Origin: Ruminococcaceae bacterium AB4001
GTDB taxonomy: Bacteria; Bacillota; Clostridia; Saccharofermentanales; Saccharofermentanaceae
Assembly (NCBI GenBank): GCA_000621765.1
Contig: KK211345.1
Coordinates: 1 to 64,000, forward strand
Direction of reading: 5' to 3'
DNA: 64,000 nucleotides
In this document: positions 1 through 8,453 of the stretch, in pieces
How positions within the stretch are numbered: the first letter of the stretch is position 1
Layout: every line of letters begins with the position of its first letter
Notes under the pieces: model-generated
Seen by the model: only the letters and a program-made list of their open reading frames with translations
Told to the model about the DNA's origin: nothing
The model's database searches: none
Translations under genes and position numbers: made by a program

Positions 1-1
1 G

Positions 2-184
2 CATTCTGTAAAGGATCTTCCACACGGGATTGTTGAAGAAGTGGCGCGACAATGCGTTGAAATGAATTCATGCAGATACAAGACGTTCAAGCAGGTTCTT
101 GGGAAGATTCAATCCGGTGAACCGTGTTCTGAAGAACATCTTCCGCAACACGATAACATCAGAGGAAAGGACTTCTACAAGTAA
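2..184 (+). CDS. istA: IS21 transposase IstA, C-terminal end (partial)
   Basis: An open frame runs in from the window edge and stops at TAA 182-184. It encodes about 60 residues beginning HSVKDLPHGIVEEVA and ending GKDFYK. No domain can be seen in such a short tail. The assignment rests on position: in IS21 elements the DDE transposase istA sits directly upstream of istB, and here the next start is 12 bp downstream. The catalytic domain lies outside the window. An overlapping 69-aa frame starting at 99 is a shadow. Confidence 0.65.
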   Translation, partial: HSVKDLPHGIVEEVARQCVEMNSCRYKTFKQVLGKIQSGEPCSEEHLPQHDNIRGKDFYK

Positions 185-196
185 TGGTGAACGACT

Positions 197-970
197 ATGG
201 CGTACAGACAAAAAGACTATACATACAATCCCAAACTTACAACTGAAGAAAACATTCTGTTGGACCGACTCTTCAAGTTTAAGTTATCTCATATGGCAGA
301 AGCGTTAGAGCAGCAATTCCTGAACCCTAACTCAGAACTTGAAGATTTCCATACCAGAATAACTGCTCTCATTAACTACGAATGGGATCAGCGGCAATCC
401 ACCAAGTTCAATAAACTGCTTCGCAAGGCAACGCTGAAGTATCCGCATGCAGACTTCGATAAATCTTTGTATGAGCCTGACAGGATGCTTGATACCCATA
501 CAATAGAGAAACTTCAGACATGTAAATGGATCGATGAGCCCAAGAATCTTCTGATAACCGGAAGTGCCGGTGCCGGCAAGACGCATATTGCCAATGCTTT
601 CTGTATAACAGCACTACAACAACTGAGGACTGTGAAGTATATCCGTGCTAACACGCTCTTGCAGCAAAGCGAGAAGGCCAGAAAGACAAACTCAAGTTAT
701 GAATATACAAATGAGATGTCTTCTTACGATCTTCTGGTAATTGATGACTTCGGTCTTATGGAACTGGATCTTGAAAAATGCAGAGATCTCTTCGAGATTA
801 TTGAAACGCGCGACTCAAGGAAGGCCACAATGATTGTATCTCAGCTGCCCGTCGCAAACTGGTGGGACTTGTTCAAGGACAGCACTTACGCGGATGCCTG
901 CTTAAGCAGGATGACTGCAAAGGCATATCGCCTGGAATGTAACGGCAGAGATATGCGCAAAACAGAATAA
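197..970 (+). CDS. istB: IS21-family helper ATPase IstB
   Basis: This 257-aa protein is the AAA+ ATPase that assists the IstA transposase in target choice and strand transfer. It carries a Walker A loop GSAGAGKTH (residues 122-130) and a Walker B VIDDFG (181-186), with the N-terminal helical region (TTEENILLDRLF) typical of IstB/DnaC-like proteins. The length fits the family (about 250 aa). The ATG at 197 follows istA by 12 bp, so the two genes form one operon. The gene looks intact, so the element may still be mobile if istA is intact outside the window. Confidence 0.93.
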   Translation: MAYRQKDYTYNPKLTTEENILLDRLFKFKLSHMAEALEQQFLNPNSELEDFHTRITALINYEWDQRQSTKFNKLLRKATLKYPHADFDKSLYEPDRMLDTHTIEKLQTCKWIDEPKNLLITGSAGAGKTHIANAFCITALQQLRTVKYIRANTLLQQSEKARKTNSSYEYTNEMSSYDLLVIDDFGLMELDLEKCRDLFEIIETRDSRKATMIVSQLPVANWWDLFKDSTYADACLSRMTAKAYRLECNGRDMRKTE

Positions 971-1008
971 AGTAATTCTATAGCGTCACTCCGTGCCGCT
1001 TGAAGCGG

Positions 1009-1044
1009 AACAGCATGCCGGTCTATCGGAATCGGCATGCTGTT
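1009..1044. repeat. 12-bp inverted repeat in the IS right end
   Basis: AACAGCATGCCG (1009-1020) and CGGCATGCTGTT (1033-1044) are perfect inverted copies around a 12-base spacer, followed by a short T run and TAG. It lies between istB and the IS end. It may act as a terminator for istAB or as part of the transposase-binding end; the sequence alone does not decide. Confidence 0.7.
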
Positions 1045-1054
1045 TTAGCGGAAT

Positions 1055-2188
1055 TTGCAATTTGATTTCCCGATCTACGAGGGAACTGACATCAGGTATT
1101 TCCCTGTAGCTTATGATTGCTATAAAGATCAGATCGAAGAGATCAGGAAGGCAAAGAAATTCGTCTATCTTGAATATCACGCAATAGAGACGAAGGAGGC
1201 GTTCGAGCCTTTGCACGAAGCATTGAAGGAGAGAGCGGCAGCCGGTGTTGACTGCAGAGTCCTTTACGATGACGTCGGCTCGTTCCTCTTTATCAACAAG
1301 AATTTTGTAAGGGTCCTTGAATCCGAAGGCATTAAGTGCAACGCTTTCAATCCCGCATATCCCATTCTCTCGCTGTTCATGAACAACCGTGATCACAGGA
1401 AGATTATGGTCGTTGACGGAAAAGTCGGATATACGGGCGGCTATAACATCGCTGACGAGTATTTCAATATCGTAAATCCTTACGGAAAGTGGAAGGATAA
1501 CGGTATCAAGCTCACCGGACCTGCCGTTCAGAGCCTTACTGCAATGTTCGTGGAGATGTGGAACTTTGCTGACCTTAAGAGAAAAGACGATGACATGCTC
1601 CAGTTTGAGTCTGTTGATATCCCTTGTGTCGAAAATGCGCACGGATACTGTGTTCCATACTGTGACAGCCCGCTTGATAATGAACCGATCGGCGAAAATG
1701 TCTATCTCAACATGATAAACAACGCCCGCGATTACTGCTGGTTCATGACGCCTTACCTCGTTCTTTCGGATGAGCTTGCAAGGGCACTCCAGATAGCTTC
1801 GAAAAGGGGTGTTGACGTCAGGATAATAACACCCGGTATTCCTGATAAGAAGTTCACTTATCACGTGACCAGATCTTATTACAACATGCTGGTTACATGC
1901 GGCATAAGGATCTATGAGTACACGCCGGGATTTAACCATACTAAGACCTGTCTTTGCGATGATAAATGCGCAGTGGTCGGTACAATCAATCTCGATTACA
2001 GGAGCCTTTATCATCACTTTGAGAATGCTGTCTATATGTACAAGGCAGACTGTCTTCCTGATATAAAGACAGACTTCCTGAATACATTCGAAGAATGCCG
2101 TGATGTCACCGATAAATACAGTGTGAAACCGAAAGTTATCGTCAGGTTCTTAAAGTCCATTTTAAGACTTTGGGCGCCGCTGCTGTAA
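1055..2188 (+). CDS. Cardiolipin synthase, 5'-truncated by the IS element
   Basis: The frame encodes the catalytic part of a phospholipase D-superfamily cardiolipin synthase, which joins two phosphatidylglycerols in the membrane. Both HKD motifs are present, counted from the TTG at 1055: H114-K116-D121 (HRKIMVVD) and H295-K297-D302 (HTKTCLCD). Family members are usually near 500 aa with two N-terminal membrane helices; this frame has 377 residues and none of the helices. The frame is blocked upstream by TAG 1046-1048 inside the IS, and the TTG has no ribosome binding site. The gene was most likely cut by the IS21 insertion, with its 5' half left of the window. It is probably a non-functional remnant, although both active-site motifs survive. 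Confidence 0.85.
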   Translation: MQFDFPIYEGTDIRYFPVAYDCYKDQIEEIRKAKKFVYLEYHAIETKEAFEPLHEALKERAAAGVDCRVLYDDVGSFLFINKNFVRVLESEGIKCNAFNPAYPILSLFMNNRDHRKIMVVDGKVGYTGGYNIADEYFNIVNPYGKWKDNGIKLTGPAVQSLTAMFVEMWNFADLKRKDDDMLQFESVDIPCVENAHGYCVPYCDSPLDNEPIGENVYLNMINNARDYCWFMTPYLVLSDELARALQIASKRGVDVRIITPGIPDKKFTYHVTRSYYNMLVTCGIRIYEYTPGFNHTKTCLCDDKCAVVGTINLDYRSLYHHFENAVYMYKADCLPDIKTDFLNTFEECRDVTDKYSVKPKVIVRFLKSILRLWAPLL

Positions 2189-2208
2189 ACATGTGAAAGG
2201 AGCTAAAT

Positions 2209-3471
2209 ATGGCTATCCGTTTTTATAATTGCAGAATACTTACCATGAAAGATGACAAGATCATCGAAGGCGAGTTATGGACTGAGAATGACCGCATAAG
2301 TTATATCGGACCTGCTGCAGACGTAAAAGACAAGCCTTTTGACAGGGAGATAGACTGCAAGGGCAATCTTCTGATGCCCGGTCTTAAAAATGCGCATACG
2401 CATTCAGCTATGACATTCTCAAGATCCCTGGCTGATGAATACTGTCTTAACGACTGGCTTTTCAAAGCGATATTCCCACGTGAGGATAAGCTTATTCCTG
2501 AGCATGTTTACTGGTTTTCGAAGCTCGCGTATGCAGATTATCTTTCAGGCGGCGTAACTTCCTGTTTTGACATGTACTTCCATAAAGAAGCATCTGCCAA
2601 GGCTGCCGTCGAGAGCGGATTCAGACATATCTTCTGCGGCGCTGCCAATGACTTCGGCGGGATGGAAGAACTTGAAGGATACTATGAATCCTTGAATAAC
2701 TTCGATCCGCTCGTTGCGTTTATTTACGGTTTCCACGCCGAATACACTACCAATGAGGACAATCTCAAGCGCATATCGGAACTTGCACATAAGTATAATG
2801 CTCCAGTATTTGCGCATATCTCGGAGACAAAGTCTGAGGTTGACGGATGCATTGAAAGATACGGTATCACTCCGGCTGTCCTTTTCGACAAGCTCGGAAT
2901 CTTCGATTTCGGCGGCGGCGGATTCCACTGCGTCTGGTTTACCGATGAGGACCGCGAAATCTTTAAGAAAAGAGATCTTTGGTCTGTATTCAACGCGTGC
3001 TCCAACTTAAAGCTTGCAAGCGGAATAACTCCGGTCTACAAGTTCGTCGAAAAAGGCATGAACATCGCAATCGGTACGGACGGCGCAGGTTCCAACAACG
3101 CGCTCTCCATGTTCCGTGAGATGTATCTTGATACCGTTCTTTCGAATGTGGAGACTAATAACGCGGCAGCTGTCGATCCCTTTACAATCCTCAAAGCCGG
3201 CACTTCCGGCGGCGCATTATGCATGGGACTTAAGGATTCTGACGTGCTCGATACTGGCAAGAAGGCAGATCTCATCATGATCGACATGAACAAGCCTTCG
3301 ATGCAGCCCGAAAACAATGTCGTCAGGAATATCATCTACAGCGCTGATAATTCCGTTGTTAAGATGACCATGATCGACGGAAAGATCCTTTATGAGGATG
3401 GTAAATTCCTGACGATCGATCTGGATGAAGTCATCCGTGAGTGCAATAAACTTAAGAAGGATCTTGCCTGA
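2209..3471 (+). CDS. Amidohydrolase, MTA/SAH deaminase-like
   Basis: This 420-aa cytosolic metal-dependent hydrolase belongs to the TRZ/ATZ branch of the amidohydrolase superfamily, which includes 5-methylthioadenosine/S-adenosylhomocysteine deaminases, guanine deaminases and chlorohydrolases. Visible metal or catalytic residues are H63 and H65 (NAHTHS), H176 (FHAEY), H203 with E206 (AHISE), H240 and D291 (GTDGAGSNN). The N-terminal small beta domain precedes the barrel at about residue 55. The ATG is preceded by AAAGGAG. It lies 20 bp after the truncated cls gene and 8 bp before the ABC exporter genes. An adenosine-type deaminase is the best guess, but substrate cannot be told from sequence alone. 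Confidence 0.85.
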   Translation: MAIRFYNCRILTMKDDKIIEGELWTENDRISYIGPAADVKDKPFDREIDCKGNLLMPGLKNAHTHSAMTFSRSLADEYCLNDWLFKAIFPREDKLIPEHVYWFSKLAYADYLSGGVTSCFDMYFHKEASAKAAVESGFRHIFCGAANDFGGMEELEGYYESLNNFDPLVAFIYGFHAEYTTNEDNLKRISELAHKYNAPVFAHISETKSEVDGCIERYGITPAVLFDKLGIFDFGGGGFHCVWFTDEDREIFKKRDLWSVFNACSNLKLASGITPVYKFVEKGMNIAIGTDGAGSNNALSMFREMYLDTVLSNVETNNAAAVDPFTILKAGTSGGALCMGLKDSDVLDTGKKADLIMIDMNKPSMQPENNVVRNIIYSADNSVVKMTMIDGKILYEDGKFLTIDLDEVIRECNKLKKDLA

Positions 3472-3479
3472 ACCATTAT

Positions 3480-5201
3480 ATGAAGCTTCTGTTTGACCAC
3501 ATCGGAAAATATAAAACTGCATCGATCTTAAGCCCCGTGTTTAAGCTTCTCGAAGCATGTTTTGAACTTACTGTCCCGCTTATTGTCGCGGGCGTTATCG
3601 ATAATGGTATCAAGAAAGGCGACATGGACTATGTATGGGCGAATGTGCCGATACTTGTCCTCTTTGCCGTCGTAGGATTCGCGAGCGCAATTACAGCTCA
3701 GTATTTTGCAGCGTATTCTGCTTGTGGTATATCTTCAGGTATCAGAAAAAGCCTTCACGATAAGCTCCTGACGCTCTCGGTAAGTGACTATGAGAAGATC
3801 GGTTCTTCAAGCATGGTCACGCTTCTCACATCTGACGTAAACCAGATACAGACAGGCATCAATCTCTTCTTAAGGCTTCTTTTAAGATCGCCTTTTATTG
3901 TCATCGGTGCCTGCATAATGGCTGCAGTAGTCAAGCCTTCGATGTCATTGATATTCGTTGTCTGTACAGCTCTGATGGCTGTTGTCATCGCGCTCAATAT
4001 GAAGCTTTCGATACTAAGACACAAGCAGGCAAGAGAAGGTCTTGATACCATTGTTAAGAAGACTTCAAACGGAATTGCAGGTGAGAGGGTCATCCGCGGA
4101 TTTAACAAGACTGCTGATGACTACGAAAGATTTGAAGAAAAGAGCCGTAACCTGAAACAGGCTCAGATAAAGGCTTCTGATTTTGCTTCGTGGCTGAATC
4201 CGCTTACATATGCCGTTGTTAATCTCGGCATTTGCTTTTTGATCTACAGGGGTGCGATCCATTTCAACGCCGGTGATCTTACCGACGGCCAGGTCATTGC
4301 GCTTTATAACTATATGTCCCAGATACTTATCGAACTGGTCAAGCTTGCGAACCTGATCGTCTCTGTTTCCAGAGCGTATGCATGTCTTAACCGTGCTGAA
4401 GGTCTTATGGATGTAGTCAGTACGGCAGGTAACGGCACTAAGGTTCTTGATAATTCAAAGCCTCTGTCAGTTACGATGAAAAACGTCTCTTTTACTTATC
4501 AGGGCAACAACGAAGAATCGGTAAAGGATTTTACGATCGATATCAGGCCAGGTGAGAACATCGGCATCTTAGGCAGCACGGGCTGCGGCAAATCCACTGC
4601 AGCTTCGCTTATGGCCGGCATCTACTATCCCGATGAAGGCGAGGTCCTGATAGACGGAATAAACGTCAGAGACATATCACTTGCAAGTCTTGCTTCATCT
4701 GTCGGAATGAGCCTTCAGAAGACCAGATTGTTTAAGGGTTCTCTTAAAGACAATATTACTGTCGGAAGAGATGAACTGTCCGGTCCTGATATCGACGAAG
4801 CATGCAGATTATCCTGCAGCGATGATGTGGTTGCCTCAAAAAAGGAAGGCCTTGCATATGAGATATCTGATGCCGGAGCAGGTCTTTCTGGCGGACAGCG
4901 ACAGAGGATAGGTATTGCCAGGGCACTGGCAGGAAAGCCCGGTCTTTTAATACTTGATGACTCCACATCTGCATTGGACTGGGGCACAGAAAAAAGGCTT
5001 CTCGGAAACTTAAGAGATCTTTCAACAAAGCCTACTGTCATCCTTATCTCGCAGAAGGTAAGGACATGCATGAACTGCGACAGGATAATCCTCATGGATG
5101 ACGGAAAGATCGAAGCTATAGCTCCTCACGAGGAACTTCTTAAGATTTCCGAAAACTACCGTTATATGAATTCGCTTCAGATAAAGGAGGGCGCTAAATG
5201 A
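3480..5201 (+). CDS. ABC exporter half-transporter, degenerate ATPase subunit
   Basis: This 573-aa protein fuses a six-helix export domain (about residues 1-310) to a nucleotide-binding domain. Walker A is GSTGCGKS (365-372), Q-loop Q413, signature LSGGQ (479-483) and Walker B LLILDD (489-494). The catalytic glutamate after Walker B is replaced by D494 and the switch histidine by Q525 (ILISQK). These changes mark the non-hydrolysing side of a heterodimeric exporter. The start lacks a clear ribosome binding site, and the gene overlaps its partner by 4 bp (ATGA). Substrate is unknown; this family exports lipids, peptides or drugs. Confidence 0.9.
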   Translation: MKLLFDHIGKYKTASILSPVFKLLEACFELTVPLIVAGVIDNGIKKGDMDYVWANVPILVLFAVVGFASAITAQYFAAYSACGISSGIRKSLHDKLLTLSVSDYEKIGSSSMVTLLTSDVNQIQTGINLFLRLLLRSPFIVIGACIMAAVVKPSMSLIFVVCTALMAVVIALNMKLSILRHKQAREGLDTIVKKTSNGIAGERVIRGFNKTADDYERFEEKSRNLKQAQIKASDFASWLNPLTYAVVNLGICFLIYRGAIHFNAGDLTDGQVIALYNYMSQILIELVKLANLIVSVSRAYACLNRAEGLMDVVSTAGNGTKVLDNSKPLSVTMKNVSFTYQGNNEESVKDFTIDIRPGENIGILGSTGCGKSTAASLMAGIYYPDEGEVLIDGINVRDISLASLASSVGMSLQKTRLFKGSLKDNITVGRDELSGPDIDEACRLSCSDDVVASKKEGLAYEISDAGAGLSGGQRQRIGIARALAGKPGLLILDDSTSALDWGTEKRLLGNLRDLSTKPTVILISQKVRTCMNCDRIILMDDGKIEAIAPHEELLKISENYRYMNSLQIKEGAK

Positions 5202-6919
5202 ACGTAAAGACTGTTAAGCGCCTGTTCTCCTATCTGAAAGGAGCATCCGCTCTTGCGGTATTATCTGTTTTTATCGGCATATTCTACGGTGCAGCCACGG
5301 TTGCAATCCCGTATTTTGCAGGTAAGGCTACAGATAATCTCGGCAATATGGATGCGCTCATCAGATATCTTATCGTGATCCTTTGTCTGATCGTAGTTGC
5401 TGCGCTCCTGCAGTTCGCGCTGATCAGGATGAATAACCGAGTCGCATATTCGATCGGACTTAATCTGAGGAACGCCACATACGCGAAGATGCACAGGGTA
5501 AAGATGTCTTACATCGACCAGACATCTGCAGGAAAGCTCCAGAGCTTCATAATAAGCGATGTTGAGACAGTTTCTGACGGAATGCTCATGTTCCTTAACC
5601 AGTTCGCTTCGGGCATAGCGACTGTACTTATCACTCTTGCTGTTATGTTCTACATTAGCTGGAAGATATCGCTTATTGTCGTTATCTTTACTCCGGTATC
5701 CATTGCGGTCTCATACCTTATCGCAAAAGGCGCTTATAAGTCTTTTGCTGCTCAGGCAAGCATCCGTTCAAAGCAGACTGCATTTGTCGGTGAATCCGTA
5801 AAGAACTTCAGGGAATGCAGGATCTATAACGCGATAGGTAAGAGGACCGGCTCTTTCGATGAATTGAACGGCGAATACCGCAAGACTTCAACCAAAGCCA
5901 CATTCCTTTCTTCAATCAGCAATCCGTCTTCGAGATTCGTAAACGCGCTGATATATGCAGGAGTAGTCCTTTCAGGCTGCTATGCAGGTATAGGCGGCGC
6001 GATAACTGTAGGTTCTCTCATGTCACTGCTTGCTTACGCAAACCAGTTCATGAAGCCCATTAATGACCTCACAGCCGTATATACCGAACTTACGGACAGC
6101 TTCGCCTGCCTCAACAGGGTTTTCGAGTACCTGGACAGCCCTGAAATACCTGAAGAAAAGGCATTATCTGCACTGCCCGAGAAGGATAAGCATTTTGACA
6201 TCGAGTTCAGGAATGTCTGTTTCTCATATGTTGAAGGTAAGCCTGTATTAAAGGATGTGTCGTTCACGGTAGGAAAGGGCGAATCTTTTGCAATCGCAGG
6301 TCCTACGGGCTGCGGAAAGACAACGCTCATCAATCTTCTCATGCGTTACTATGAGCCTGATTCAGGCGATATCTTCATTAACGGAAGATCCATCAGGGAG
6401 ATACCGAGGTCCGAGCTCAGAAACTATATTGGTTTTGTTACCCAGGATACATGGCTTTCTGATGATACCATCATGGAAAACATAAGGTTTGCGGGGCCTC
6501 ATATTACCGATGAACAGGTTTTCGACGCCGGAAAACAGTCGGGAAGCGATTCTTTTATTAGAAAATTACCAAAGCGGTATAATGAACAGATCGACAACGA
6601 CAGGGATGACATCTCTGAAGGTCAGAAACAGCTTCTTACGATAGCCAGGGCGATGGCTTCTAATCCTTCGATAATGATCCTGGATGAAGCCACATCATCT
6701 GTTGACGTTGTTACTGAAGACCGTATTCAGAAGGCCGTAAGACGGCTTCTGAACGGAAGGACAGGTATTATAATTGCGCACAGGCTTTCAACGATCACGA
6801 ACTGTGACAAGATCGTCGTTATAGATAACGGCACCGTCTCGGAGATCGGATCCCACGAAGAGCTTATCGCAAACGGCGGATTTTACAGCAGGCTCTATGC
6901 CTCGTACATATCCGGATAG
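5198..6919 (+). CDS. ABC exporter half-transporter, catalytic subunit
   Basis: The 573-aa partner has the same layout: membrane domain about 1-310, then Walker A GPTGCGKT (368-375), Walker B with a normal catalytic E497 (MILDEATS) and switch H528 (IIAHRLS). Its signature motif is altered to ISEGQ (472-476). In a head-to-tail NBD dimer this altered signature faces the Walker A/B of the upstream subunit, so both defects fall in one composite site while the other site (this Walker A/B plus the upstream LSGGQ) is canonical. The two genes overlap by 4 bp and have identical lengths, so a heterodimer is very likely. Confidence 0.92.
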   Translation: MNVKTVKRLFSYLKGASALAVLSVFIGIFYGAATVAIPYFAGKATDNLGNMDALIRYLIVILCLIVVAALLQFALIRMNNRVAYSIGLNLRNATYAKMHRVKMSYIDQTSAGKLQSFIISDVETVSDGMLMFLNQFASGIATVLITLAVMFYISWKISLIVVIFTPVSIAVSYLIAKGAYKSFAAQASIRSKQTAFVGESVKNFRECRIYNAIGKRTGSFDELNGEYRKTSTKATFLSSISNPSSRFVNALIYAGVVLSGCYAGIGGAITVGSLMSLLAYANQFMKPINDLTAVYTELTDSFACLNRVFEYLDSPEIPEEKALSALPEKDKHFDIEFRNVCFSYVEGKPVLKDVSFTVGKGESFAIAGPTGCGKTTLINLLMRYYEPDSGDIFINGRSIREIPRSELRNYIGFVTQDTWLSDDTIMENIRFAGPHITDEQVFDAGKQSGSDSFIRKLPKRYNEQIDNDRDDISEGQKQLLTIARAMASNPSIMILDEATSSVDVVTEDRIQKAVRRLLNGRTGIIIAHRLSTITNCDKIVVIDNGTVSEIGSHEELIANGGFYSRLYASYISG

Positions 6920-6929
6920 AGGAGGAAAT

Positions 6930-8423
6930 ATGAGCAACTTAAGATTTGATGATTTTAAAGAGTTTATCAACGGCAAGAAGGCTGCCGTAATCGGTGTAGG
7001 CATATCCAACACACCCTTGATCAGATGGCTCGTCGGATTAGGCTGCAAAGTTACTGCATGCGATAAGATGACCGCTGATGATCCGGTCCTGAAAAAGAAT
7101 ATCGAGGCTCTTGCTGACTGCGCAGAGGGTATCGAGTGGTCTCTGGGTGAGAACTATCTTTCACATCTTAATGATGACTTCTACGACATCGTTTTCAAGA
7201 CACCCAAGATGAGATTTGAGACAGAAGAACTGCAGGCTCTGAAGGCAAAGGGTTCTATTCTTACTACAGAGATGGAACTCTTCATGAACCTCTGTCCTGC
7301 ACAGATCTTTGCGATCACCGGTTCTGACGGCAAGACAACGACAACTACGCTTACTGCCGAGATTCTGAAGAAATCAGGTTATACGGTCTGGGTAGGCGGA
7401 AATATCGGTACGCCGCTCCTTGATAAGGTCGATCAGATGTGCTCTGATGACATGGTAGTACTCGAATTGTCTTCGTTCCAGCTCCTTGGCATGAAGACTC
7501 CTGCAGATGTTGCTATCATCACGAACATTACGCCGAATCATCTTGATTTCCATACGGATTACGATGAATACATCCAGGCAAAGGTCAATGTTTTCAGGAA
7601 TCAGGGCCCGTTCGGCAAGGTCGTTCTTAATGCAGGCTGTGACCTTACATACGATATGAAGGATGTAGCTAGATCCAGAGTAGATCTGTTCTCTTCCAAT
7701 AAGGAGAATGTATTGAGAACTGATTCTCCGCTTTACCGCAGGGCTTATGTTGAGGACGGCAGACTCATTTATGAGGACAAAGGCTCAAAAACCGATATCT
7801 GCGGTGTCGACGAGATCTTTATCCCCGGTGAGCATAATGTCGAGAATTTCCTTGCTGCAACTTGCGCAGTAATCGATTATGTAAACCCTGAAGATATTGC
7901 TGAAGTAGCAAAGAATTTCAAGGGCGTTCCTCACAGGATCGAATTCATCAGAGAGATAGACGGCGTAAGATGGTATAACTCATCGATCGATACATCGCCC
8001 AACCGTTCTCTCAATACCATGAAGGCTCTTGCTGCCCGTAACGAGAAGGGCGTTCTCATCTGCGGCGGAGCTGACAAGAAGTGCATCTATACAGGACTCG
8101 GAGATTCTATACTCAAAGTCTGCGACAGGATAATAATCTACGGATCTAATGCTGATCTCGTTACGGATATCATCGAGAAGGAAGCAAACGGCCGCGAATA
8201 TGAGATCTACCGCATTCCTGACAAGAAAGGCGACGTCTATGAATTCCCTGAGACAAGAGATGTTGTCGTCAACGCTTACAAGGAAGCTATCAATAAAGCC
8301 AGAGAGTGGGCAAAACCGGGAGAGATTGTTATTATGTCCTCTATAGGTACATCCTACGATCACTTCAGACATTTTGAGCATAGAGGCGATATGTTCAGAG
8401 ACCTTGTCAATGAAATGGAATAA
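6930..8423 (+). CDS. murD: UDP-N-acetylmuramoylalanine--D-glutamate ligase MurD
   Basis: MurD adds D-glutamate to UDP-MurNAc-L-Ala in the cytosolic part of peptidoglycan synthesis. The 497-aa protein shows the N-terminal Rossmann-like domain, the Mur-ligase ATP loop GSDGKTTT (131-138), the central domain (ITPNHLDFH) and the C-terminal domain with GGADKK. It is somewhat longer than the usual 450 aa. I chose ATG 6930 because GGAGGAAAT precedes it; a longer frame from 6897 overlaps the ABC gene and has no ribosome binding site. It lies 10 bp after the exporter pair, away from any other mur genes in this window; uppP lies two genes downstream. Confidence 0.93.
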   Translation: MSNLRFDDFKEFINGKKAAVIGVGISNTPLIRWLVGLGCKVTACDKMTADDPVLKKNIEALADCAEGIEWSLGENYLSHLNDDFYDIVFKTPKMRFETEELQALKAKGSILTTEMELFMNLCPAQIFAITGSDGKTTTTTLTAEILKKSGYTVWVGGNIGTPLLDKVDQMCSDDMVVLELSSFQLLGMKTPADVAIITNITPNHLDFHTDYDEYIQAKVNVFRNQGPFGKVVLNAGCDLTYDMKDVARSRVDLFSSNKENVLRTDSPLYRRAYVEDGRLIYEDKGSKTDICGVDEIFIPGEHNVENFLAATCAVIDYVNPEDIAEVAKNFKGVPHRIEFIREIDGVRWYNSSIDTSPNRSLNTMKALAARNEKGVLICGGADKKCIYTGLGDSILKVCDRIIIYGSNADLVTDIIEKEANGREYEIYRIPDKKGDVYEFPETRDVVVNAYKEAINKAREWAKPGEIVIMSSIGTSYDHFRHFEHRGDMFRDLVNEME

Positions 8424-8453
8424 GGCTCTTGTCGCTTATATGGAGGAGAAAAT

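Larger units (their letters stand above)
1..1059 (+). mobile_element. IS21-family insertion sequence, right-hand part
   Basis: The window opens inside an IS21-type element. It holds the 3' end of istA, a complete istB 12 bp further on, and about 90 bp of non-coding right end. The left end lies outside the window. I place the right boundary near 1059 because the reverse complement there starts TGCAAATTCCGC, matching the 5'-TG...CA-3' termini usual for IS21, and because recognisable cardiolipin synthase sequence starts immediately after. The exact end and any target-site duplication cannot be confirmed without the left end. Confidence 0.8.

Noticed and set aside
986-2017. 343-aa open frame on the - strand
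   Set aside because: It lies wholly opposite the cls remnant, which keeps two catalytic motifs; its composition is that of a shadow frame and it has no ribosome binding site.
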